A DNA stretch of 64,000 nucleotides from Brevundimonas sp. GTDB taxonomy: Bacteria; Pseudomonadota; Alphaproteobacteria; Caulobacterales; Caulobacteraceae. Positions 25,308 to 33,845 of this stretch are shown here, piece by piece; position 1 is the stretch's first letter, and each line of letters begins with the position of its first letter. The notes beneath the pieces were generated by a model, which did no database searches, was not told the origin of the DNA, and saw nothing but the letters and a program-made list of their open reading frames with translations. The DNA lies in assembly GCA_003248965.1 (NCBI GenBank), contig QFQU01000008.1:1-64000 (forward strand), given 5' to 3'. The translations under genes and the position numbers were made by a program.

Positions 25308-25347
25308 AAAACGGCCCCGGAGAGCGATCTCCGGGGCCGTCGTCATT
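25308..25347. terminator. Bidirectional terminator, trcR / YdcH protein
   Basis: A 13-bp perfect stem (25311-25323 with 25328-25340) closed by a GCGA tetraloop has an A run before it and CGTCATTT after it. It lies between convergent genes. Confidence 0.85.
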
Positions 25348-25367
25348 TAAGGGAGGGGCCGACCCGA

Positions 25368-25541
25368 TCAGGTCGCGCGCGCCTCCAGACTGGAAATCTC
25401 TTCCTTGAGCCGAAGCTTCTTCTGCTTCAGTTCCCTGACCTGCAACGTGTCCACGGACGGACGGGTAAGCTCCTTCTGGATCGTCTGATCCAGCATCCGA
25501 TGACGATTACCCAGTTCGCGAATACGAGCCTCGATGGTCAT
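25368..25541 (-). CDS. YdcH/DUF465-family small coiled-coil protein
   Basis: This gene encodes a 57-residue protein, MTIEARIRELGNRHRMLDQ through LKQKKLRLKEEISSLEARAT. The basic coiled-coil C-terminal part is typical of YdcH/DUF465. GAGGAG lies 10 nt upstream of the ATG at 25541. Function is unknown in the family. A second DUF465 gene occurs at 26755-26979 on the other strand, with ubiX and a TIGR02444 gene in between. Confidence 0.85.
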   Translation of the reverse strand: MTIEARIRELGNRHRMLDQTIQKELTRPSVDTLQVRELKQKKLRLKEEISSLEARAT

Positions 25542-25657
25542 GGCTTGCGCCTCCTCAGGTTAGGGACCAGTAGAGTGAGCGCCCGGTTCGACGGCCTGTG
25601 GAATCACATTCCGGTGACAGGCGGCCGGGCCGGACGAAAGAGAGGCTGGCCTCAAAA

Positions 25658-26257
25658 ATGGACAATCCTGTGAACGGAGCCGTACAGACGCCGCCTGCCC
25701 GGATCGTGGTTGGAATTTCAGGGGCTTCTGGCGCGATCTATGGCGCGCGCGTGCTGGACGCGCTGAACGATCTGGGCGTCGAGAGCCATCTGGTGGTCAC
25801 GAAGGCCGCCCTGCTCACATTGTCGCAGGAGACCGATCTGACGGCCGACGCGCTGACGGCCAAGGCGTCCGTGACGCACAGGCTGGCGGATGTGGGAGCG
25901 ACCATAGCATCGGGCTCTTTCCGCACCCTGGGCATGATCGTGGCCCCCTGTTCGGTGCGGACGATGAGCGAGATCGCCAGCGGCGTGACCTCCACCCTGC
26001 TGACGCGCGCAGCCGATGTCACGCTGAAGGAACGTCGGCCGCTGGTTCTGATGGTGCGCGAGACGCCCTTCCACCTGGGTCATCTGCGGACCATGACCGC
26101 CCTGGCCGAGATGGGCGCGACCATCGCCCCGCCCCTGCCCGCCTTCTATGCGCGGCCCGCATCGATCCAGGCGATGGTCGATCAATCGGTCGGCCGGGCC
26201 CTGGACCTGTTCGGCCTGGACTGGGGCGCGGTGAACCGCTGGGAGGGGCTGAAGTGA
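25658..26257 (+). CDS. ubiX: Flavin prenyltransferase
   Basis: UbiX makes prenylated FMN, the cofactor that UbiD decarboxylase needs for ubiquinone synthesis. The 199-residue protein has the FMN-binding VGISGASGAIYGARVL, IVAPCSVRTMSEIASGV and ERRPLVLMVRETPFHLGHLR, all UbiX hallmarks. The ATG at 25658 follows AGAGG at a long spacing; a GTG at 25671 is an alternative. The stop overlaps the start of the next gene by 4 nt, so translation is probably coupled. Confidence 0.92.
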   Translation: MDNPVNGAVQTPPARIVVGISGASGAIYGARVLDALNDLGVESHLVVTKAALLTLSQETDLTADALTAKASVTHRLADVGATIASGSFRTLGMIVAPCSVRTMSEIASGVTSTLLTRAADVTLKERRPLVLMVRETPFHLGHLRTMTALAEMGATIAPPLPAFYARPASIQAMVDQSVGRALDLFGLDWGAVNRWEGLK

Positions 26258-26718
26258 GGCTGTGGGACTGGGCCGTGGCCGCCTATGGCGCGCCCGAGGT
26301 CGGCGAGGCCTGTCTGGCCCTGCAGGACAGCCACGAGCAGAACGTGCCCCTGTTGCTGTGGTCGGCCTGGGTCGCGGCGACGGGGCGACGGCCGGACGAG
26401 GAGACGCTTGAGGCCGCCTGCGACACCGCCCGCGCCTGGGACAGCGTGGTGGTCGCGCCGCTGAGAGCGGTTCGCCGCACGCTGAAGGCCCCCGTCCCCG
26501 ACATCGACGACGGCCCGCGCGAGAGCGTGCGCAATCGCATCAAGGGGCTGGAACTGGAGGCCGAACGCCATCTGCTGGAGGCGCTGGAGACCCTGACGCC
26601 GTCGCCCGCCGGATCGCCGCGCCCGACGCTGGAGGCCCTGGTCGCCACGGCGCGTGTCTGGGCTCCGGTGACGCCGCGTCCGGCGCTGATCCGTCTGGCC
26701 GAGGCCCTTCCGGGGTGA
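26254..26718 (+). CDS. TIGR02444/DUF2390-family protein
   Basis: A 154-residue protein matching the TIGR02444 family of unknown function: LWDWAVAAYGAPEVGEACLALQD, then LWSAWVAATGRRPDEETL. It begins at a GTG overlapping the ubiX stop (GTGA). It is often next to ubiX-like or quinone genes only by chance; no role is known. The rest is helical with no membrane segment. Confidence 0.75.
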   Translation: MRLWDWAVAAYGAPEVGEACLALQDSHEQNVPLLLWSAWVAATGRRPDEETLEAACDTARAWDSVVVAPLRAVRRTLKAPVPDIDDGPRESVRNRIKGLELEAERHLLEALETLTPSPAGSPRPTLEALVATARVWAPVTPRPALIRLAEALPG

Positions 26719-26754
26719 GACAGGCGTGGCTATAACCGCGCCGGGGACCGCACG

Positions 26755-26979
26755 ATGAACGACGACATTCCGGACATCACCGAAGAAGAGGCGGCGCTGC
26801 ACGCCCGCGTCAAACTGCTGCGTCAGGAACACGCCGACCTGGACGCGTCCATCGAGGCCCTGGGCCAGGCCGCCGTGCCGAACCAGCTGTTGATCGCCCG
26901 GCTGAAGCGCAAGAAGCTGGCCTTGAAGGACGAGATCGTGAAGATCGAGGACCGCATCCTGCCCGACATCATCGCCTGA
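26755..26979 (+). CDS. YdcH/DUF465-family protein
   Basis: A 74-residue protein with an acidic N-terminal extension (MNDDIPDITEEEAALHARV) and the DUF465 core (LRQEHADLDASIEALGQ, LLIARLKRKKLALKDEIVKIED). It is the longer relative of the gene at 25368-25541. The core has the same Leu/Lys heptad spacing. Function is unknown. Confidence 0.85.
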   Translation: MNDDIPDITEEEAALHARVKLLRQEHADLDASIEALGQAAVPNQLLIARLKRKKLALKDEIVKIEDRILPDIIA

Positions 26980-27129
26980 TCGGCCCGAAAGCCTCCGCAT
27001 CGGCGCCCCGCCAGGGTCCAAAAGTCGCCCCAACGACCTGACACAAGCCCGGCCTCGCCGGGGTCGGCCGTCGTTCGGACGCCGCCCGCCCCACTCTCCC
27101 CCGCGTAGAGACGCCGGAGACGCCGCCGA

Positions 27130-27762
27130 ATGCGACGCCTGCTGATCGACGCGCCGTTGGCGCGTTGCAAGACCCTGTTGATCCACTCGGGCCAGACGGC
27201 CGGCCTGGCCGCCCTGGCCCTGTTCGTCGCCGCCTTTGCGCCCGGCATGACCGCGCCCGCACCCCAACCGGGGGTCGCCGCGCCTGTTCCGCCGCCGCTT
27301 CAGGCCAAGGCCGAGGCCGCCGGGCCGGTGATGCGCCAGATCGTCTTCACCGCGCCCGTGAAGGGCCACGCCGTCAACTCGGCCTTCGGCCTGCGCAAAC
27401 TGGCGATCGAGGCCAGGGCGCGGGCGCATAAGGGGGTCGACATCGCCGCGCCGATGGGCACCTCCGTCTTCACCGCCGCCGAGGGGCGCGTGTTGCGGAC
27501 CGGCTTCGATCCCGAAGGCTATGGCGCCTTCATCGAGGTGGAGCATCCGAACGGCATGACGACCCTGTATGGCCATCTCAGCCGCGTGGATGTGGCGCAG
27601 GGCGACGCCGTAACGCCGTGCCAACGGATCGGCCTGGTGGGCTCCACCGGCTATTCGACCGGCCCGCACCTGCATTTCGAGGTGCGGCGCAACGGCGGCC
27701 AGATCAATCCGGCCAAGGTCATGGACCGCCATTTTCAGATCGCGGTGAAGTCGGCGGTCTGA
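27130..27762 (+). CDS. M23-family (LytM-type) peptidoglycan endopeptidase
   Basis: This 210-residue protein has an N-terminal membrane anchor (AGLAALALFVAAFAPG), a proline-rich linker and a LytM domain. Zinc ligands are in HKGVDIAAPMGT and HLHFEVRRNG, with the GHLSRVDVAQGDAV segment between. It is predicted to act on peptidoglycan in the periplasm or to activate an amidase. The GVDIAAPMGTSVFTAAEG and GSTGYSTGPHLHFEV motifs are intact, so it is likely active. Confidence 0.9.
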   Translation: MRRLLIDAPLARCKTLLIHSGQTAGLAALALFVAAFAPGMTAPAPQPGVAAPVPPPLQAKAEAAGPVMRQIVFTAPVKGHAVNSAFGLRKLAIEARARAHKGVDIAAPMGTSVFTAAEGRVLRTGFDPEGYGAFIEVEHPNGMTTLYGHLSRVDVAQGDAVTPCQRIGLVGSTGYSTGPHLHFEVRRNGGQINPAKVMDRHFQIAVKSAV

Positions 27763-27851
27763 CGGAACCCACGACCCGCGCGATGAGGCATTGCCGCTGG
27801 CGTCCCTTCCGACCTTGTTGCTAGGCTGAGCGCCAGACAACGGGGGGCGGC

Positions 27852-28799
27852 ATGACGGCGGCGTTGACGCTGGACGGCGTAAGCAAGCGATACCGCGATT
27901 TCGACGCCGTGCGCGATCTGAGTTTTCAGGTCGGCAAGGGGTCGATCTGCGGCTTCCTGGGACCGAACGGGGCGGGCAAGACCTCGACCCTGCGGATGAT
28001 CCTGGGGCTGCAGCCGGCGACGTCGGGGCGGATCGAAATCCTGGGCGCGCCCGACGGACGGCTGGTGCGCGACCGGATCGGCTTCCTGCCCGAGGAGCGG
28101 GGCCTCTACAAGAAGATGACGCCGGTGGAGGCTATCGCCTTCTTCGGCGCCCTGAAGGGCCTGCCGACCGCCGAGGGCAAGACGCGCGCGCGCCAGATGC
28201 TGGAGCAGCAGGGTCTGGGCGCGGCGCAAAAGAAGAAGATGAAGGAGTTGTCCAAGGGCATGGCCCAGAAGGTGCAGTTGATCGCCTCGATCGTGCACCG
28301 ACCCGAATTCGTGATCCTGGACGAGCCCTTTTCCGGCCTGGACCCCGTTAATCAACAGGGGCTGGAGGCCATGATCCGGGGGCTCGCGGCGGACGGGGCG
28401 ACAGTTCTGTTCTCCACCCACGTCATGCAGCATGCCGAGCGTCTGTGCGACAAGGTGGTGCTGCTGGCGCGCGGGCGAAAGGCGTTCGAGGGGACGGTCG
28501 ATCAGGCCAAGGCCACGTCGCCGCGCTTCCTGGATCTGGAGGGCGACATCACGACCCAGGCGGCGGCGACACTGCCCGGCGTGGCGGGGGTCGAGGTGAT
28601 CGCCGAGCCGGGCGCGCCCCGGCGACTGAAGATCGCCCTGTCGCCCGGCGCCGGCGGACAGGAGGCGCTGAAGGCGGCCTTCCTGGGCGGGCTGGACGTG
28701 CGTGGCTTCGCCTTGAAGGAGCCGACGCTGCACGACGCCTTCATCGGCCTGACCGGCGACCGGCCGGATCAGCCTGTGGTCAAGGAGACGGCTCGATGA
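27852..28799 (+). CDS. ABC transporter ATP-binding protein (NatA-like)
   Basis: This 315-residue ATPase pairs with the next gene. Walker A is GPNGAGKTS, the signature is LSKGMAQK, Walker B is FVILDEPFSG and the switch His is in LFSTHVMQH. The C-terminal ~70 residues form an accessory domain as in NatA/CcmA-type proteins. Its stop codon overlaps the start of the permease gene by 4 nt (ATGA), so translation is coupled. The substrate may be sodium, a drug or a lipid; no specific evidence. Confidence 0.88.
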   Translation: MTAALTLDGVSKRYRDFDAVRDLSFQVGKGSICGFLGPNGAGKTSTLRMILGLQPATSGRIEILGAPDGRLVRDRIGFLPEERGLYKKMTPVEAIAFFGALKGLPTAEGKTRARQMLEQQGLGAAQKKKMKELSKGMAQKVQLIASIVHRPEFVILDEPFSGLDPVNQQGLEAMIRGLAADGATVLFSTHVMQHAERLCDKVVLLARGRKAFEGTVDQAKATSPRFLDLEGDITTQAAATLPGVAGVEVIAEPGAPRRLKIALSPGAGGQEALKAAFLGGLDVRGFALKEPTLHDAFIGLTGDRPDQPVVKETAR

Positions 28800-30157
28800 A
28801 ACGCATCCTTCTGATCGCACGCCGGGAATATGTCGCCTACGCCAAGACGGTCGGCTTCTGGCTGTCGCTGCTGGCCTTTCCCCTGTTCGCCGTGCTGGGC
28901 GGGGGCATTCCGCTGCTGGTCCGCTCGTCCGAGCCGGTCAAGACGGTGGCCCTGGTCGAGGAAGGGGCGCAGGCCACCGGCCTGGCGGCCGTCGTGCGCG
29001 ACGCCCTGCAGGAAGACGCCGAGAAGCGCAGCGCCAGGCTGAAGGAGGCCGCCGGGGCCGGCCAGGTCGCCGCGGGGCGCGCCGCCGCCGCCCTGGATTC
29101 ACCGCGCATCCGTCTGGTCCCCGCCCCGGCGGCGGTCGCCGAGGCCGCGCCCGGCGCCGCGCGCGACGCGGCCCTGCGCGCTGTGCTGGACCGCGAGGCG
29201 GCCAAGGACAAGCGGCTGGACGCCGTGGTCTTCCTGAGCCGAGCCGACGGCAAACCCCAGGCCCAGGTCTGGACCCGCCGAGCCACCGACAACGAGGTGC
29301 GCGACTTCGTGCGCGGCGCCCTGCGCGACGGCTATCGCGACCAGGCCCTGACGGCCGCCGGCGTCGCCCCGGCCCTGGTGGCGCAGATTCAGGACTTCCG
29401 CCCCGATGTGAAAGCCTTTTCGCCCAATGCGGCCAGCGGCGGCGAGGTGTCGTTGCGCGACCGTCTGCCGACCTTCATCGGCCTGGGCGCGGGTTTCCTG
29501 CTGTGGTCGCTGGTCATGACCGGGGCTTCCATCCTGCTGAACAGCGTGATGGAGGAGAAGTCGAACCGCATCCTGGAGGTGCTGCTGTCCTCGGCCTCGG
29601 CGACCGAACTGCTGACAGGCAAGGTGCTGGGGGTGGCGCTGCTGACCCTGACGGTGATGGGCGTATGGGGCGCGATCGCGGCGTTCGGCCTGATGTCGGC
29701 CGCGCCCCAGGCGGCGGCCCAGGCGGCCCAGGTGTTGCTGCACGGCGGCCTGATCTTCTATTTCATCGCCTATATGGTCGGCGGATACCTGATGTACGCC
29801 GTGCTGTTTGCGGCCATCGGGGCTTTCTGCGAGACGCCGCGCGACGCCCAGACCCTGATGGGGCCGATCATGATGGTGTTGATCGTGCCGATCCTGGTCA
29901 TGCAGATGGCCCTGACCAGTCCGGACGCGCCGGTGGTTCGGATCCTGTCGTGGATTCCCTTCTTCACCCCCTTCCTGATGAGCGCGCGGGCGCCCAGCGA
30001 CCCGCCGTTGATCGAGGTCGTCCTGACCCTGATCGGCATGTTCGCCACGGCGGCCTTCATGGTCTGGATCGCCGGCCGGGCCTTCCGCGCAGGGGCGCTG
30101 TCGGACGTGAAGCTCAGCTGGAAGACGTTCGGGCGGGCGGTGACGGGACGGGGATGA
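28796..30157 (+). CDS. ABC-2 type permease (NatB-like)
   Basis: This 453-residue inner-membrane protein starts MKRILLIARREYVAYAKTVGF and has one N-terminal helix, a ~190-residue extracytoplasmic/hydrophilic loop, and about six helices in the C-terminal half, the standard ABC-2/NatB layout. It contains MEEKSNRILEVLLSSASATELLTGK, a typical family signature. It forms an exporter with the ATPase encoded immediately upstream. The ATG at 28796 overlaps the ATPase stop codon. Confidence 0.88.
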   Translation: MKRILLIARREYVAYAKTVGFWLSLLAFPLFAVLGGGIPLLVRSSEPVKTVALVEEGAQATGLAAVVRDALQEDAEKRSARLKEAAGAGQVAAGRAAAALDSPRIRLVPAPAAVAEAAPGAARDAALRAVLDREAAKDKRLDAVVFLSRADGKPQAQVWTRRATDNEVRDFVRGALRDGYRDQALTAAGVAPALVAQIQDFRPDVKAFSPNAASGGEVSLRDRLPTFIGLGAGFLLWSLVMTGASILLNSVMEEKSNRILEVLLSSASATELLTGKVLGVALLTLTVMGVWGAIAAFGLMSAAPQAAAQAAQVLLHGGLIFYFIAYMVGGYLMYAVLFAAIGAFCETPRDAQTLMGPIMMVLIVPILVMQMALTSPDAPVVRILSWIPFFTPFLMSARAPSDPPLIEVVLTLIGMFATAAFMVWIAGRAFRAGALSDVKLSWKTFGRAVTGRG

Positions 30158-30202
30158 GGCGCTGTCCCCGTCTCCTTCCCGCGACGCGGTGAGGAGACAA
30201 GA

Positions 30203-30234
30203 AAAAGGCCGCCTCCTTTCGGAAGCGGCCTTTG
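30203..30234. terminator. Bidirectional terminator, permease / rpsU
   Basis: AAAGGCCGC (30204-30212) pairs with GCGGCCTTT (30225-30233). On the minus strand the stem is followed by a U run, suiting rpsU; on the plus strand TTTGATCTTT follows. Confidence 0.8.
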
Positions 30235-30272
30235 ATCTTTCGGCTTTCGCCTGATCCCTTGCGGGACGGGTC

Positions 30273-30515
30273 TTAACGACCGCCGGGGACGCGCGGCTTC
30301 GGCGCGGGCAGCAGGCCCTCGCGCTGGGCGCGCTTTCGGGCCAGCTTACGGGCGCGACGGACAGCCTCGGCCTTTTGACGGGCGCGCTTTTCCGACGGCT
30401 TTTCGTAGTGAACGTGGCGCTTCATTTCACGGAAGCTGCCTTCGCGCTGCATCTTCTTCTTGAGGGCCTTCAGCGCTTGGTCGACGTTGTTGTCGCGGAC
30501 GAAAATCTGAACCAG
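30273..30515 (-). CDS. rpsU: 30S ribosomal protein S21, CTG start
   Basis: S21 is a small basic protein that helps mRNA binding on the 30S subunit. The sequence VQIFVRDNNVDQALKALKK to KRAQREGLLPAPK is clearly alphaproteobacterial S21. No ATG, GTG or TTG exists at the family start. Instead CTG at 30515 directly precedes GTT-CAG (Val-Gln), with AGGAG 8 nt upstream, so CTG is the probable start. The next in-frame GTG is about 100 nt upstream and would add unrelated residues. Length from CTG is 80 residues, normal for the family. Confidence 0.88.
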   Translation of the reverse strand: MVQIFVRDNNVDQALKALKKKMQREGSFREMKRHVHYEKPSEKRARQKAEAVRRARKLARKRAQREGLLPAPKPRVPGGR

Positions 30516-30715
30516 GGGTCTCTCTCCTTTGGCCGCCCGCCGCGTCCTTTCGAAGGGAGACGGGCAGACAAATAAAATCCTCTCCCGAAAGCAGGGCTCT
30601 CGGATGAAGGCGCGCTGATACACGACCCGCCCCCGCGTGTCCAGACGCCCGGCCAGTTCGTCGCCGCCATTCTTGCAGGCTCGAAACCCCGGCGCGACAG
30701 GCGTATGGTGGAGCC

Positions 30716-31363
30716 ATGACACAGACCGCAGACTGGGCCGATCACACCGAACAGGCCGTGCTGGACGCCGCCCTCGCCCGCGCGCCCGCCCTGGGCTGGA
30801 ACGCGCGACTGGTGCGCGAGGCGTGCGAGGCCTGCGGCCTGTCGCTGGGAGACGAGGAACTGCTGCTGCCCAACGGCGCGCGCGATCTGGCCGCCCTGCT
30901 GTCGCGCCGCCATGATGCGCGGGCGCTGGCGGCCCTCGGCGCCGTCGATCCTGCCACCCTGAAGATTCGCGAGCGAATCGCCCGCGCCGTGTCCGAACGG
31001 ATGGAGGCCGGCGCCGAAGACCTGGAGGCCGCGCGCCGCTGCGCCGCCTTCCTGGCCCTGCCCGTCAACGCCGATCTGGGACTGAAACTGGCCTGGGAGA
31101 CCGCGGACCATCTGTGGCGCTGGGCCGGGGACGAGGCGACCGACTGGAACCACTATTCCAAGCGGACGATCCTGTCCGGCATCCTGATTCCGGCCCTGAC
31201 GATGCGCTGGTTCGACGGCCGCGAGGCGGCGGAAGCCTTCGTCGCCCGCCGGATCGAAAACGTCATGGCCTTCGAGAAGTGGAAGGCCGGCAAGGACTTC
31301 GACGCGCCGTTAAGGAAGGTCAGCGATGCGCTGAGCCGCATGCGGTATGGGGCGAAGGCTTAG
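30716..31363 (+). CDS. COQ9-family protein, ubiquinone biosynthesis accessory
   Basis: COQ9-like proteins bind lipids and help ubiquinone-synthesis enzymes. The 215-residue sequence has the alphaproteobacterial COQ9 features: an N-terminal TetR-like helical part, ERIARAVSERMEAG, and DHLWRWAGDEATDWNHYSKR followed by TILSGILIPALTMRWFD. It diverges from rpsU and converges with purK. Together with ubiX at 25658 it shows ubiquinone synthesis in this organism. Confidence 0.88.
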   Translation: MTQTADWADHTEQAVLDAALARAPALGWNARLVREACEACGLSLGDEELLLPNGARDLAALLSRRHDARALAALGAVDPATLKIRERIARAVSERMEAGAEDLEAARRCAAFLALPVNADLGLKLAWETADHLWRWAGDEATDWNHYSKRTILSGILIPALTMRWFDGREAAEAFVARRIENVMAFEKWKAGKDFDAPLRKVSDALSRMRYGAKA

Positions 31364-31377
31364 GCTCGCCCCCTCTC

Positions 31378-31483
31378 CGTCATCCTCGGGCTTGACCCGA
31401 GGATCGGATGATCCGTCGCACGTGGGAATGGAGGGCGCACAGCGGAACGGCGCCCGATCCTCGGGTCAAGCCCGAGGATGACG
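31378..31483. repeat. Perfect 30-bp inverted repeat between COQ9 and purK genes
   Basis: The 30 bases at 31378-31407 are exactly complementary to 31454-31483. Each arm also holds its own hairpin, ATCCTCGGG and CCCGAGGAT over a CTTGA (or TCAAG) spacer. It lies between convergent genes, ending 5 nt before the purK stop codon. The TCCTCGGGCTTGACCCGAGGA core recurs widely in alphaproteobacterial genomes, and it could end both transcripts. Confidence 0.85.
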
Positions 31484-31488
31484 AAGAA

Positions 31489-32574
<1,086 letters not shown>

Positions 32575-33066
32575 TCAGTCCTCGACGGATTCTGCGACAG
32601 AGTCGGTCTGGGCGGCGCGGAAGGCGGTCAGGCGCTGGGCCAGTCCCTCGTCCGACAGGGCCAGGATCTGGGCGGCCAGAATGCCGGCGTTGGCCGCCCC
32701 CGCCTCGCCGATGGCCAGGGTGGCGACCGGAACGCCGGCCGGCATCTGCACGATCGACAGCAGGCTATCCATGCCCTTCAAGGCCTTGGACTGGACCGGT
32801 ACGCCCAGCACGGGCAGTTCGGTCATGGAGGCGGCCATGCCCGGCAGGTGGGCGGCGCCCCCGGCCCCGGCGATGATGACCTTGTATCCGGCGGCCTTGG
32901 CGCCCGTGGCGAAATCGACCAGCCGTTGGGGCGTGCGGTGGGCGCTGACGACCTTGGCGTCCCAGGCGACGCCCAGTTGATCCAGGCGATCGGCGGCCAG
33001 CTTCATGGTCGGCCAGTCGGACCGGCTGCCCATGATGATCGCAACCGGGGTTTCGGAAGTCGCCAT
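32575..33066 (-). CDS. purE: N5-CAIR mutase
   Basis: PurE rearranges N5-CAIR to CAIR in purine synthesis. The 163-residue class I protein contains IIMGSRSDWPTMKLAAD, VVSAHRTPQRLVDFA and AGAGGAAHLPGMAASMTELPVLGVP. The ATG at 33066 gives the family-normal N-terminus; the frame extends 19 codons upstream. It forms an operon with purK. Confidence 0.95.
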   Translation of the reverse strand: MATSETPVAIIMGSRSDWPTMKLAADRLDQLGVAWDAKVVSAHRTPQRLVDFATGAKAAGYKVIIAGAGGAAHLPGMAASMTELPVLGVPVQSKALKGMDSLLSIVQMPAGVPVATLAIGEAGAANAGILAAQILALSDEGLAQRLTAFRAAQTDSVAESVED

Positions 33067-33224
33067 GTCTGCAAGGCCCCTCGCGGAAAGGCGCCCGTTA
33101 CAGCACCGGGGCGGCGCCCGCAACCGGACCGGCGCCCGGACAGGCCGCAGAGCGGCGGTTTCCAGCCCCGAGCGCCCTTCTAAGTGGGAGATTCACGCTC
33201 TACCATCGGTCAACCGCGCGCCGA

Positions 33225-33821
33225 GTGAGTCGCGCGCCATCGGAGCCTGACTGCGCCGTGACCGACGTGGCCGAAGACGACCTGACCGCCGAGATCGCGC
33301 GGCTCCGCGCCGAACTGGACGCCTGGAAGGCCCGCGCCGCCGCCGCAGAGGCCGCCGCCGACCATGACGTCCTGACCCCGGCGCTCAATCGACGCGGCTT
33401 CGTCGCCGCCATGCAGCGGACCATGGCCTATTGCCAACGGCACGACGTGCCGGCGGTGTTGCTGTATCTGGACATGGACGGGTTCAAGGGGGTCAACGAC
33501 CGGCTGGGCCACGCCGCCGGCGACGCGGCCCTGGTGGCGGTGGCCAAGCTGTTCCTGGCCAATCTGCGTGAATCCGACGCCGTGGGTCGGATGGGCGGCG
33601 ACGAGTTCGCCCTGTTGATGCTGAACGCCGGGCTGGACGAGGGCCGCGCCAAGGCGCGCCAGCTGTCCGAGGCCATGACCTCCGAAGGTTTCGTCTGGGA
33701 GGGCGAACGCGCGCCGTTGGGCGGGTCTTTCGGCGTGCGCGCCTGGGAGGGTCACACCGACCCCGAGGTCTGGCTGACCGAGGCGGACGCCGCCATGTGG
33801 GTGCGGAAGAAGGGGCGCTGA
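33225..33821 (+). CDS. GGDEF-domain protein, probable diguanylate cyclase
   Basis: This 198-residue soluble protein has a short N-terminal coiled coil (LTAEIARLRAELDAWKARAAAAE) and a single GGDEF domain with the intact catalytic GRMGGDEF near residue 125. It has the LDMDGFKGVNDRLGHAAGD metal/GTP region, so it probably makes cyclic-di-GMP. The C-terminus is short (ends RKKGR). The start is GTG 33225 with no clear RBS; GTG 33258 is an alternative. No sensor domain or inhibitory RxxD site is obvious. Confidence 0.82.
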   Translation: MSRAPSEPDCAVTDVAEDDLTAEIARLRAELDAWKARAAAAEAAADHDVLTPALNRRGFVAAMQRTMAYCQRHDVPAVLLYLDMDGFKGVNDRLGHAAGDAALVAVAKLFLANLRESDAVGRMGGDEFALLMLNAGLDEGRAKARQLSEAMTSEGFVWEGERAPLGGSFGVRAWEGHTDPEVWLTEADAAMWVRKKGR

Positions 33822-33845
33822 AGGCCCCTTCCCCGCCTGTCTTCC

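Noticed and set aside
30516..30722. In-frame extension of rpsU to an upstream GTG
   Set aside because: It would add unrelated residues, overlap the divergent COQ9 promoter and ignore the well-placed AGGAG before the CTG.
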